In this document: positions 22,037-30,442 of the stretch, piece by piece
Layout of the letters: the number at the start of each line of letters is the position of its first letter
How positions within the stretch are numbered: position 1 is the stretch's first letter
Notes under the pieces: generated by a model
Told to the model about the DNA's origin: nothing
What the model saw: only the letters and a program-made list of their open reading frames with translations
Database searches by the model: none
From: CAWAQA01 sp963784065
Lineage (GTDB): Bacteria; Acidobacteriota; Vicinamibacteria; Vicinamibacterales; UBA2999
Length of the DNA stretch: 64,000 nucleotides
Reading direction: 5' to 3'
NCBI GenBank assembly: GCA_963784065.1
Contig: CAWAQA010000003.1
Coordinates: 434,001 to 498,000, forward strand
Program-made: the position numbers and the translations under genes

Positions 22037-22141
22037 AAATGGCCGAAAAACGGTCCATTTGGGCAGTTCAGCCCTGCGGTTGGCCCGTTGGCTGCGCGGA
22101 CGGGCTTCGGTGCCCATTCGCGCCACATCCCGTAACTGCCC
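22037..22141. promoter_or_regulatory. Inverted repeats upstream of the carD promoter
   Basis: AAATGGCCG-AAAA-ACGGTCCATTT (22037-22060), one mismatch, lies just upstream of the -35 box. GGGCAGTT (22061-22068) pairs with AACTGCCC (22134-22141). They could be operators or a folded RNA. The rest of the 22033-22296 spacer shows nothing else except the -10 at its right end. Confidence 0.35.
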
Positions 22142-22284
22142 GTGGCTCTGAGACTTGGACCGGCCTTCACAGAATGACACTTTTGGCGGAACTCATCGGG
22201 GTTGCATGGGGAATAGTCGAGCAGCCCTGAGCCGTCCCGTGTAGCCCGGACCCCGCTCCCACCAGCCGCCCGGGAGCATGCCGC

Positions 22285-22290
22285 TACAAT
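22285..22290 (+). promoter_or_regulatory. -10 element TACAAT, 6 bp before GTG
   Basis: TACAAT lies 6 nt upstream of the GTG start at 22297 with no ribosome binding site, the same layout as at 6813. Confidence 0.6.
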
Positions 22291-22296
22291 CGGCTC

Positions 22297-22851
22297 GTGG
22301 TCCGTCTCGTGATGGCCGTGGCGCTCGTCGCATGCTCGACGTCTGCATTCACACAGCGGGCCCCCGCCGTGCCGCGTGCGCCGTTTGTGCCGACCCCGCC
22401 CGACGTCGTCGAGCGAATGCTGGTCCTGGCCGGGGTCGGTCCCACCGATGTCGTGTACGACCTCGGAAGTGGCGATGGACGCATCGTGATCGCCGCGGCC
22501 CAGAAGTTCGGCGCGAGGGGCGTGGGCGTGGACATCGAGCCGGAACGCATCGCGGAGTCGGAAGACAACGCCCGGCGCGCAGGCGTCGAGCGCCTGGTCA
22601 CGTTCAGGCTGCAGGATGCCCTGACGACCGACGTCTCGGATGCGACTGTCGTCACGCTCTACATGTTGTCCGCGATCAACGTGAAGCTGCGCCCGATCCT
22701 GACGGCGCAACTCCGCCCCGGCGCACGCATCGTCTCGCACAACTTCGCGATGGGCGACTGGCAGCCGCAGCACGTGGAGACGTTCAGGGATGCGACCGGA
22801 ACGATGCGGACTCTGTATCTGTGGACAGCGGACGGCACGGCGCGTCCGTAG
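22297..22851 (+). CDS. Exported SAM-dependent methyltransferase
   Basis: 184 residues. A signal peptide (VMAVALVACSTSAFTQ) is followed by PFVPTPPDVVERMLVLAGV and the SAM-binding motif VVYDLGSGDGRIVIAAA, then GVDIEPERI. The class I core is compact, and the C-terminus ends near RTLYLWTADG. Exported methyltransferases of this kind recur in Acidobacteriota, but the substrate and the source of SAM outside the cytosol are unknown; the signal may instead be a membrane anchor. The gene is intact and monocistronic. Its stop abuts a dispersed palindrome. Confidence 0.8.
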   Translation: MVRLVMAVALVACSTSAFTQRAPAVPRAPFVPTPPDVVERMLVLAGVGPTDVVYDLGSGDGRIVIAAAQKFGARGVGVDIEPERIAESEDNARRAGVERLVTFRLQDALTTDVSDATVVTLYMLSAINVKLRPILTAQLRPGARIVSHNFAMGDWQPQHVETFRDATGTMRTLYLWTADGTARP

Positions 22852-22878
22852 GCCGGCCTGAAGGGCGGGCATCTACGG
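22851..22878 (+). repeat. Dispersed palindromic element (copy 3)
   Basis: GGCCGGCCTGAAGGGCGGGC followed by ATCTACGG, starting within the stop codon of the methyltransferase gene. Confidence 0.55.
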
Positions 22879-22932
22879 ATGGACCTCTACGACGCCAGGA
22901 TGGAGAAGCGGACCTCCACGTCCCCGGCCAGG

Positions 22933-23954
22933 CTATGCCCTGGCCTGCGCGAGGTCCACGATCTCTTCCACCAGCTGCGGATAGGTCCTGCCCGATTTGC
23001 GTGCCGCCATCGCGAACTCCGCGCGCGAGCTGAGCCAGGGGTTCGGGTTCACCTCGATGACCTGCACCTGGCCGTCCGGCTGGAGCCGCATGTCCACGCG
23101 GCCGTAGTCGCGCAGCTCCAGCGCCTGGTAAGCCGCCATCGCGGTTTGCTGCAGCTTCGCCACCGCATCCTCCGGCGAGGTCGGTCGCCACTGCTGACTT
23201 CGTGTCGCGGTACGCGTTTGTCCCCTTCCCCCACTTCACCTCGGCGGCCGCGATGCGCGGCGTGCCTTCGGGAAGCTTCGACAGATCGAGCTCGATCACC
23301 GGCAGCGCCTCGGGCTTGTCGTTGCCAATGACGCCCACGTACATCTCGCGGCCCTCGATGTATTCCTCGATCAGGACCGGAGAATCGAAGTTGCGCGTGC
23401 AGCCAGTCCATCCGCTCCATCAGCTCCTTGATCGAGTTGACGACCGCGCTGAACTCGATGCCGATGGAGCCGTCCTCGCGCGCCGGCTTGACGATGACGG
23501 GAAAGTGCAGATCGTGGGCGAAGTCGAGCCGGCCGCGGAGGCTCTTGGCGAACAGCGGCGTGCGAATGCCGTGGAACGCGAAGATCTTCTTGGCGACCGC
23601 CTTGTCCTGCGCCAGCATCAGCCCGTGCGTGCCGGTGCCCGTGTACTTCTTCCCGAGCAGCTCCAGGAAGCCCGCGATCTTGAAGTCGGCCGTGTCGTCG
23701 TCGGCAAATGACTCGGCCAGGTTGAACACGAGGTCGCAATCGACCTTCGCGAGGCCGAGCAGGCTCTTCAGGGTCCCATCGAGCTCATAGAGGACCGGCT
23801 CGTGGCCGAGCTTGGTCAGCGCCTCGGCCACCTCCTCCTCGACCTCTTTCTTGTCGAGGGTGCGTACAACCGGCGACTTCTCGGAGGCGCCGGCCTCCTC
23901 GTCCTCGTCAACGAGCACACGGTCATACAGGACGACGATCTCGAGTTTGCCCAT
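22933..23954 (-). CDS. ATP-grasp ligase, D-alanine--D-alanine ligase-like (two frameshifts)
   Basis: About 339 residues. The N-domain (LEIVVLYDRVLVDEDEEA) carries an acidic insertion. The ATP-grasp core follows: LVFNLAESFADDD, KKYTGTGTHGLMLAQDKAVA, FPVIVKPAREDGSIGI, then (second frame) MYVGVIGNDKPEALPVIE, then (third frame) RDYGRVDMRLQPDGQVQVIE with VNPNPWL, the Mg-binding Asn residues. Breaks near 23400 and 23180 are each one extra base. D-Ala--D-Ala ligases make the peptidoglycan dipeptide, but the divergent N-terminus means another amino-acid ligase activity is possible. A zinc-peptidase-like gene precedes it on the same strand. Confidence 0.78.
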
Positions 23955-23996
23955 AAATGCGGAACCAGCCTACGCCCGATCCGTCAACGCGACGAA

Positions 23997-24019
23997 GGCG
24001 GGCCTTCAGGTCCGCCTAG
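23997..24019 (-). repeat. Dispersed palindromic element (copy 4)
   Basis: GGCGGGCCTTCAGGTCCGCC followed by TAG. On the minus strand it supplies the stop codon of the metallopeptidase-like gene (24016-24018). Confidence 0.6.
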
Positions 24020-25020
24020 TGCTCGAACTTGCCCCGCGTCAGGAAGTTCATGGCCAGTGTCGTCGCCAGCGCGGTCACCTCTACAAGATACCGCGACTCC
24101 TCGCCGACCTCGCCCCACAGTTTCATTCGTTCACACGTGCGGCAGATCGAGTCGATCAGTCCTCTGACGATCGGCCGCTGCACACCTGTCCAGTACGTGA
24201 TCTTGTCGACCAGCTCCGGCTTGTGCCTGCTCACGATATCCGCTGCGGGCCGCGACTCCGTTGGCCTGCGGCTCAGGAAGATCTGGCCGAGGTGCCCGTC
24301 GAGGGCGATGTCGATGCGCGCCTGGCGCTCCTGTGCGGCCTGCGCGTAGAACTGCTCGACGGTCTCGTTGATGTCGTCCGGCGTGATATCGACCTCGCCG
24401 GTTTTCACGATCGGCTCCACGTCGGCCAGTGCACGTGCGACGCGTTCGACGTAGCGGAGCTTCTGCATGGCGGGCCATCCCTTGTACTGCCGTCGCCACG
24501 CGCTGCGCGGCGTCAGCCACACCGCGAACGTCTCGGCGAAGTCCTCGTCCGGGTGCTTCTGCGCGTACCAGCCTTCGATGTGGCGCACGTACTTCTTGCT
24601 GAACGGAACCGGCCGGTAGTCGTCGCGATACGGCCTGAAGAACGGGCCGAACAGGCGGCGCCACTCGGGCGTGGTGTAGAGACGGTAGGCGTAGTTGAAG
24701 ACATGGCCCGCCTCGTGGCGCATGTACATCATGATCTGCCGCTCGCTCTCGAGCGCGTCCACCGCCTTCTCGAGGTGCCGGAGCGTCTGGTTGGCCAGAT
24801 AGAACGGGATCCCGAGCACCGGCTGCTGATCGGGACACCCCCATTCGTCGGTCAGGTAGCACTGCGGCCGAAACTTCTTGAGCCCCCGGCGCTCGAGCTC
24901 CTTGTAGAGCTGCCTGACGTAGCCTTCAACCGGGGAACCTTCAACCCGCAGGCCGAGCTCGCTGACCTTCTTGCCAAGAACTCCCCGGATGGCCGGGTCC
25001 AGGGATTCGAACTTGACCAC
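24016..25020 (-). CDS. Putative zinc-binding metallopeptidase family protein
   Basis: 334 residues, intact. The motif MMYMRHEAGHVFNYAYRLY contains HExxH-like HEAGH, and a third ligand probably lies in HPDEDFAETFAVWL. This is the arrangement of the putative zinc-binding metallopeptidase families seen in environmental bacteria. There is no signal peptide, so it is cytosolic. It is 61 bp upstream of the ATP-grasp ligase on the same strand; a peptide-forming and peptide-cleaving pair is conceivable but unproven. The start is GTG 25020, with TATAAA 8 bp before it. Confidence 0.7.
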   Translation of the reverse strand: MVKFESLDPAIRGVLGKKVSELGLRVEGSPVEGYVRQLYKELERRGLKKFRPQCYLTDEWGCPDQQPVLGIPFYLANQTLRHLEKAVDALESERQIMMYMRHEAGHVFNYAYRLYTTPEWRRLFGPFFRPYRDDYRPVPFSKKYVRHIEGWYAQKHPDEDFAETFAVWLTPRSAWRRQYKGWPAMQKLRYVERVARALADVEPIVKTGEVDITPDDINETVEQFYAQAAQERQARIDIALDGHLGQIFLSRRPTESRPAADIVSRHKPELVDKITYWTGVQRPIVRGLIDSICRTCERMKLWGEVGEESRYLVEVTALATTLAMNFLTRGKFEH

Positions 25021-25028
25021 GACTTGAG

Positions 25029-25034
25029 TTTATA
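25029..25034 (-). promoter_or_regulatory. -10-like TATAAA, 8 bp before GTG 25020
   Basis: Minus-strand TATAAA is followed by 8 nt and the GTG start of the metallopeptidase-like gene; no ribosome binding site. Confidence 0.45.
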
Positions 25035-25178
25035 GGGTAGCGAGTGCATCGTCGGACATCAACACAGGCCTGATACCCGCATTCGTGGAAAAAACACGAT
25101 GATGGTCAAGCGCAGTCGAATCCACGCCGCGCTTCAGCTCAGCGGGGCAATGGTGTGGTAAATGCAGTGGTTGAATAT

Positions 25179-25418
25179 ATGAGTGTCGTGAAAAAAGACG
25201 AGGACCCGGACCCTCTGGAGGACGCGACCGCGCTCGCCCCGGGTGTGTGGGTCACAGAGGCCGCCGGCTTCGCGTGTGTGCCGCCGCGTGCCCAGTCCGA
25301 CCTGCGCAATGCCACCGACGCGAGCCCCGACGAGCAGGCGGACGACGACAAGGAGTGCGGTACCAAGCTCTCCCGTGACGAGGTCGAACCGAGGATTGAG
25401 CGGTATCGGGAGCGGTAG
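25179..25418 (+). CDS. Small acidic hypothetical protein
   Basis: 79 residues beginning MSVVKKDEDPDPLEDATALA. It is hydrophilic with no recognised domain. Third codon positions are strongly G/C, as in real genes here, but the 3' part overlaps the opposite-strand ORF ending at 25252, and at most one of the two is likely complete. There is no clear ribosome binding site. Treat as tentative. Confidence 0.3.
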   Translation: MSVVKKDEDPDPLEDATALAPGVWVTEAAGFACVPPRAQSDLRNATDASPDEQADDDKECGTKLSRDEVEPRIERYRER

Positions 25419-25755
25419 CCCGAGCCTGCGGTCTCGTCGTGCCGAGGGGGTCTTCGGCCCAACGTCTACGGAGACAGGAGGACCGAAAACCTGAGACCGG
25501 ACCTATTCTTCTACTTCTCGGAGTCTTCAAGCCGTCGTCGCCGAGGGCGCCACCGTCCCGGCTGCGGTTCTCGTCGGTGTGGCGTCGCGACCGATCCCAG
25601 TCGCCCCGCGCCTGGTCGCGATTCGGGTTGCGGTACCTCGGCCCGGTGTGGTCCTGCACAGTCTCGGCCCCAATCTCATCAAGCACTTCCCGCCGAACCT
25701 CCTGATCCTTCTTGAGTTGCTTGGTGTCACCACGTCTGCGATCGGACATCGACAT
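25252..25755 (-). CDS. Small charged hypothetical protein
   Basis: Open frame of 167 codons from ATG 25755, with AGGAG 7 nt upstream, a good ribosome binding site. The first ~85 residues are highly charged (RRRGDTKQLKKDQEVRREVL, HTDENRSRDGGALGDDG) and look like a real disordered protein. The last ~80 are Arg/Pro-rich and look like read-through, so the true end is probably near 25490, perhaps hidden by a frame error. No family recognised. Confidence 0.45.
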   Translation of the reverse strand: MSMSDRRRGDTKQLKKDQEVRREVLDEIGAETVQDHTGPRYRNPNRDQARGDWDRSRRHTDENRSRDGGALGDDGLKTPRSRRIGPVSGFRSSCLRRRWAEDPLGTTRPQARATAPDTAQSSVRPRHGRAWYRTPCRRPPARRGSRRWHCAGRTGHAAAHTRSRRPL

Positions 25756-25902
25756 GACGGTCTCCTGGGGAACGAAACCCGATTGGTCGCATCGGGGTCT
25801 GGCCAAGGATGTGTCCAAGGAATGTGCCACGGTGCTGCGCGGAAGGATGAGCTCTGACCACTTCAACCTGCTGAGCCGATCAACGAAGACGAGGCTGAGC
25901 AG

Positions 25903-25923
25903 GGCTCGCGCTGAACGCGAGCC
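25903..25923 (-). terminator. Hairpin after the sulfite/nitrite reductase gene
   Basis: GGCTCGCG / CGCGAGCC stem of 8 bp with a 5-nt loop, about 48 bp past the stop at 25971. There is no T-run, so it may be a weak or Rho-assisted terminator. The remainder of 25756-25970 shows nothing else. Confidence 0.4.
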
Positions 25924-25970
25924 TGAACACGAACGAAGACAGCCGCAGCCGGAGTGAACGAGAGCGTGCG

Positions 25971-27795
25971 CTAGGACGCGCACTCTCCTTCCATGACCTC
26001 GGGGTTGAACGCCTGCGTCTCGCCGAGGTCGATGTAATCCTGCGGCGCGATCGCGTCCGGCAGCAGGTCGGCCAGATCCTTCAGCCGCGCGGTGGCGGCG
26101 GCCGGGGAGACGCGGCGGAAGAACGCCCCGAGGTTCTCGTCGCCCTCGCGCTGCTCCTTGTAGAGGTCGAGCAGCCGATCGACGGCGGTCGTGAGCCGGT
26201 TGACCGGAATCTTCGCCACGACCTTTCCAAAGTGCGCGCCTTTGTCGGTGGACCCGCCGCCGACCATCACGAAGTACTGCGGGATGGCCTTGCCCGCGAC
26301 CTTGCGCACGCTGCCCTGGAAGCCAATGGAGGCGACGTGATGCTGGCCGCAGCCGTTGGGACAACCGCTGATCTTGATGTCGCCGGACGGGACCAGATCG
26401 ACCAGGTCCGGACGCGCACTCAGGTGCTCGGTCAGCACGCGTCCGAGGCCGCGTGATTGCGTCACCGCCAGCTTGCACGACTCCGCGCCCGGACAGCTCA
26501 CGACGTCGCTCAGCCGCAGCGCGTCGGGCGCACCGAGGCCGGCCGCGGCCAGTCGCTGGTAGAACGCGTCGAGCGACTCCTTTTTCACCCAGCGATACAG
26601 GACGTTCTGCTCGATGGTGACCCGCATCTCGCCGTCGCCGTAGGCTTCGGCGAGGTCGGCGAGCACGCGCATCTCCCCCGCCGTGAAGTCGCCGAGGGGC
26701 AGGCGCACGGTCACGTGGCAGTAGCCGGACTGCTTCTGCAGGCCGACGTTGTGCTGCATCCAGCGCAGGTAGGTATCGGCCAGCGGCTTCAGACTTCACC
26801 GTGCCGGGATGGATGCCCGGGCCATGCACCGGCGTGCGGGCCTTCGCCGCCACGGCCTGAAGCGTTGGCGGCTCTGCGAGCGGCCACTCGGGCGCTGTCT
26901 CGTCGCGGATCGCTTCAGGATCCATCGGCGACCGGACTCCGCCCTCGGCACGCACTTCTGCGAGCGCTTCGTCGTAGCGTGCCTTCCACACGTCCCAGCC
27001 CAGCGCCTTGATGAGGAACTTCATCCGGTTACGCTGCCGGTGCTCGTAATCGCCGAGGCGGTGATAGACGCGCACGATCGCTTCAGCAACCTCGAGCATC
27101 TGCTCCGCGGGCAGGAACTCGTAGAGCAGGTACCCGGAGACCGGCATGATCGACGTCCCGCCCCCGATGGTCAGGCGGAAGCCGCGCTTGCCGTCGACGA
27201 TGCGCGCGAACCAGCCCAGGTCGTGAATCGCAGCCAGCGCGTGATCCTCGGGGCACCCCTCGAACGCGATCTTGAACTTGCGCGGCAGGCGATCGGCGAG
27301 CGGATGACGGAGGAAATATCGCGTCATCGTCTCGGCATAGGGCGTGACATCGAAAATCTCGTCGTGCGAGATGCCGGCGTACGGACATGACGTGATGTTG
27401 CGGACCGAGTTGCCGCACGCCTCGCGCGTGGTCAGTCCTGTCTGCGCCAGGTCGCGCATCATCAACTCGGCGTCCTTGAGCAGCACGAAATGGAACTGGA
27501 CGTTCTGCCGCGTGGTGACGTGGCCGAACCCGCGCGAGTACTTGGCGCTGGCGTCGGCGAGCGCACGCATCTGCGGCGCGGTGACGATCCCCTGCGGGAT
27601 CTTGATCCGCATCATCTGGACGTTGTCCTGCCGCTGGCCGTACGTGCCGCGCACCAGGCGGAACTTCCGCCAGGCCTCCGCGGACAACTCGCCGCGTTCG
27701 TACTTTTCGAGCTTGTCGACGAACTCGTCGATGTCGCGCTCGTCCGCGAAGGACAGGCGCGCCCGTCCGAACGTCGTGTCATCGATTGCGGCCAT
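25971..27795 (-). CDS. Ferredoxin-type assimilatory sulfite/nitrite reductase (one frameshift)
   Basis: About 607 residues. Two ferredoxin-like/sulfite reductase repeats are present, the first with FGHVTTRQNVQFHFV and the second with GEMRVTIEQNVLYRW. The siroheme-4Fe-4S ligands are Cys434 and Cys440 (CPGAESC) and Cys478 and Cys482 (GCPNGCGQHH). It reduces sulfite to sulfide or nitrite to ammonia with six electrons in the cytosol; the sequence does not settle which. One extra T near 26795 breaks the frame between the halves. It lies directly downstream of the two siroheme synthesis genes and overlaps the methyltransferase stop by 17 bp, so its cofactor is made by the same operon. Confidence 0.93.
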
Positions 27796-28555
27796 ACCTC
27801 ACCTCACTCCTGGCACCGGACGGACGCGCAGCGGCCGCACTCAGTGCTTGTCGAACGTCAACCACATCGCCAATGACGAGCACGCCGGCCAGACCTTGCG
27901 GCGGCGTCGCGGCTCCCATGTCTGACAGCGTGCCCGTCCAGGTCCACGACTGCGGCGTGGACGCGGCGCACACGATCGCCGCCGGGGTCGCGGCCGACCA
28001 CCCGTGCGCGATCAGGGTCGCCGCGAGCGCCGCCCGCGCGCCCACGCCCATCATGAACACAATCGACAGGCTGTTCGGCTGCACGGAGCCCAGCGTCTCG
28101 TCAACGGCCTCCGACGTATGTCCCGCAAGGACGAGGAAGGCGGAAGAGATGCCGCGGTGGGTCACGGGAATCCCCGCCAGCTCGGCGGCGGCCACCGCGG
28201 TCGTGACGCCGGGCACCACCTCGTACGGAATGCCGGCCTGCACGAGCGCGAGCGCTTCCTCGGCGCCGCGCCCGAACACGAACGGATCGCCGCCCTTCAG
28301 CCGGACCACGCGCTTGCCCCGCCGTGCGGCGCGGATCATCAACTTATGGATCGTCTCCTGCGGCACGCTGTCGCGCCGTGCGCGCTTCCCCACGCAGAAG
28401 CACTGCGCCTTCGTGACGCGGCGCAGCGCGTCCACGTCCACGAGCGCATCGTAGAGGACGAGGTCGGCCTCTTCGACCCGGCGCAGCGCGCGCAGGGTCC
28501 AGAGCTCAGGGTCGCCAGGACCCGCGCCGACAAGGGATACACGTCCTATGGTCAT
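27779..28555 (-). CDS. cobA: Uroporphyrinogen-III C-methyltransferase
   Basis: 258 residues from ATG 28555, intact. Family motifs: VSLVGAGPGDPELWTLRALR, VVRLKGGDPFVFGRGAEEAL, VVPGVTTAVAAAELAGIPVT and LSIVFMMGVGA. It methylates uroporphyrinogen III twice with SAM to give precorrin-2, the entry to siroheme and cobalamin. Its start overlaps the preceding dehydrogenase stop by 4 bp (ATGA), and its stop overlaps the reductase start by 17 bp, a tight three-gene operon. Confidence 0.94.
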   Translation of the reverse strand: MTIGRVSLVGAGPGDPELWTLRALRRVEEADLVLYDALVDVDALRRVTKAQCFCVGKRARRDSVPQETIHKLMIRAARRGKRVVRLKGGDPFVFGRGAEEALALVQAGIPYEVVPGVTTAVAAAELAGIPVTHRGISSAFLVLAGHTSEAVDETLGSVQPNSLSIVFMMGVGARAALAATLIAHGWSAATPAAIVCAASTPQSWTWTGTLSDMGAATPPQGLAGVLVIGDVVDVRQALSAAAARPSGARSEVRYGRNR

Positions 28556-29103
28556 CGCTTCTCGTACAACCGGTTGAGCGTCTCGAGCAACTGCGGCCGC
28601 CGCTGGTCCATGGGCACGTCCTGTTCGCGCCACGCACGGCGCGCGCCGTCTGCGGCAGACAGCCACGCCTCGAGGTCGCCGGGGAGCCACGCATCGAGCG
28701 CTTCGCGGAGCAGACCGGCCAACGCCGGCGCGCGGCCTTCGGTCGAAATCGCCACCGTCACGCCATCCCGGCGCACGACGCCGCCGAGATACGCGGTCGC
28801 GTGTGCGGGATCGTCTACCGCGTTGACGAACACCCGCCGCCGCTCCGCCGCCTCGCCGACCTGCCGATTCACGTCGGGCGGCGCCGCGGCCACCACATAC
28901 CACGCGCCATCGAGATCGGCGTCGTCGAACATGCGACGCACCAGCGTCACGCCGGACCGGTCCAGCTCGGGCCGAATCTCAGGGGCGATCACCGTGATGT
29001 CCGCGCCCGCCGCGAGCAACCCGTCCAGCTTTCCTGCTGCCACCTTGCCGCCGCCGACGATCACCACGCGGCGCCCCCGCAGCTTCAGGAAGACTGGAAA
29101 CAT
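28552..29103 (-). CDS. Precorrin-2 dehydrogenase / sirohydrochlorin ferrochelatase (CysG N-domain type)
   Basis: 183 residues from ATG 29103. MFPVFLKLRGRRVVIVGGGK opens the NAD-binding Rossmann fold of the Met8/CysG-N family, with ADITVIAPEI and FVNAVDDPAHATAYLGGVV downstream, plus the short helical dimerisation tail (GRAPALAGLLREAL). It oxidises precorrin-2 to sirohydrochlorin and probably inserts iron. In enterobacteria it is fused to the methyltransferase; here the two are separate overlapping genes. Confidence 0.9.
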   Translation of the reverse strand: MFPVFLKLRGRRVVIVGGGKVAAGKLDGLLAAGADITVIAPEIRPELDRSGVTLVRRMFDDADLDGAWYVVAAAPPDVNRQVGEAAERRRVFVNAVDDPAHATAYLGGVVRRDGVTVAISTEGRAPALAGLLREALDAWLPGDLEAWLSAADGARRAWREQDVPMDQRRPQLLETLNRLYEKR

Positions 29104-29112
29104 GTTCACCCC

Positions 29113-29178
29113 GGGCCGGCTCGAAGCGGCCCCTGCGTACCGAATCGCCCGGGGCGGCCGAAGCCGGCCCCTGCGTAA
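29113..29178 (-). repeat. Two tandem dispersed palindromic elements (copies 5 and 6)
   Basis: GGGCCGGCTCGAAGCGGCCC-CTGCGTAC (29113-29140) and GGGGCGGCCGAAGCCGGCCC-CTGCGTAA (29151-29178). They are two direct copies in the 85-bp gap between thrC and the siroheme operon. Confidence 0.7.
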
Positions 29179-29188
29179 CCCGCCGAAA

Positions 29189-30442
29189 CTATCGCGCAGC
29201 GACCGCCGGCGTCTCCAGTTGCGACCCCACCGCACGCTCGAAGTCCGCGAGGCTGCGGCCAATCTGCGTCGGGCGCCGAACCCGGTCGAACATCACTTCG
29301 GCCGTCTTGTAGCCGTTGCCGGTGATGCACACCACCACCGACTCGTTCGGCCGGATCACGCCCTTCTTGATCAGCGCGCGCGTCGCGGCGAGTGTCGTGC
29401 CGCCGGCCGGCTCCGTGAAGATGCCTTCGGTCCGCGCCAGCAGCTGGATCGCGTCGAGAATCTCCGAGTCGCTGACCATCGCCCCGCTGCCGCCGGTTTG
29501 CTTCACCACCTTGACGACCTGAAAGCCGTCAGCCGGGTTTCCGATGGCCAGCGACTTCGCAATCGTGTCCGGCTTCACCGGCTCCGGGAACTCCGCACCT
29601 GACTCGAGCGCGCGGATCACCGGTGCCGATCCCTCCGGCTGCGCCGCATGAATTCTGGGCAGCGTCCCTTCGACGAGCCCCACGTCTCTGAACTCGCGCA
29701 GCCCCTTGAAGATGCGCGGCAACAGCGTGCCGCCGGCCACCGGCGACACGATGTGATCCGGGAACCGCCATCCGAGCTGTTCCGCGATTTCGAACCCGAC
29801 GGTCTTCGCCCCTTCCGCGTAATAGCTCCGCAGGTTGATGTTGGCGAAGCCCCATCCGTACCGATCGGCGATCTGCGTGCACAACCGGTTGACGTCGTCG
29901 TAGTTGCCTTCGACCGCGACGACATGCGGGTCGTAGATCGCCGCGCCAAGCACCTTCGCCGGCTCCAGGTCATTCGGGATGAAGACGTAACACGGCAGCC
30001 CGAGGCGCGCGGCGTGCGCGGCGACGCTGCCGGCGAGGTTGCCCGTGGACGCGCACCCGAATACGGAAAATCCGAGCTCCACGGCGCGGGTCGCAGCCAC
30101 CGAGACCACGCGATCCTTGTACGAAAACGTCGGATGATTGACCGAATCGTCCTTGATGTACAGCTCGGCGATGCCAAGCTCATCGGCGAGCCGCGTCGCG
30201 CGGACCAGAGGCGTGAAACCCGAGTTGAAGCCGGTTTTCGGCTCCTGCACCGGGAGCAGCTCCAGGTAGCGCCACAGACTATTGGGCCGCGATTCAATCA
30301 GGCTCCGGCTGAGAGTCGCCCGGATTGCTGCGTAGTCGTACGACACCTCGAGAGGCCCCAGGCAGTCGCTGCATACCCACAGCGCCTCTGGCGGATACGT
30401 GGCCCCACAGAGGTGGCACGTCAATCCGGCGACGAATTTCAT
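29189..30442 (-). CDS. thrC: Threonine synthase
   Basis: 417 residues, intact. An N-terminal zinc-ribbon-like pair (CHLCG and CSDCLG) precedes the PLP domain: the PLP Lys is K109 in HPTFSYKDRVV, with FGCASTGNLAGSVAAHAARL, SPVAGGTLLPRIFKGL and GIFTEPAGGTTLAATRAL. It converts O-phosphohomoserine to threonine. The zinc ribbon marks the longer class seen in many non-enterobacterial genomes. The start overlaps the thrB stop by 4 bp. It is the last gene of the hom-thrB-thrC unit. Confidence 0.95.
   Translation of the reverse strand: MKFVAGLTCHLCGATYPPEALWVCSDCLGPLEVSYDYAAIRATLSRSLIESRPNSLWRYLELLPVQEPKTGFNSGFTPLVRATRLADELGIAELYIKDDSVNHPTFSYKDRVVSVAATRAVELGFSVFGCASTGNLAGSVAAHAARLGLPCYVFIPNDLEPAKVLGAAIYDPHVVAVEGNYDDVNRLCTQIADRYGWGFANINLRSYYAEGAKTVGFEIAEQLGWRFPDHIVSPVAGGTLLPRIFKGLREFRDVGLVEGTLPRIHAAQPEGSAPVIRALESGAEFPEPVKPDTIAKSLAIGNPADGFQVVKVVKQTGGSGAMVSDSEILDAIQLLARTEGIFTEPAGGTTLAATRALIKKGVIRPNESVVVCITGNGYKTAEVMFDRVRRPTQIGRSLADFERAVGSQLETPAVAAR

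Noticed and set aside
25252..27795. A single 847-codon minus-strand gene
   Set aside because: The frame merges the first part of the sulfite reductase, a nonsense stretch after a frame break, and a separate small gene with its own ribosome binding site at 25755.
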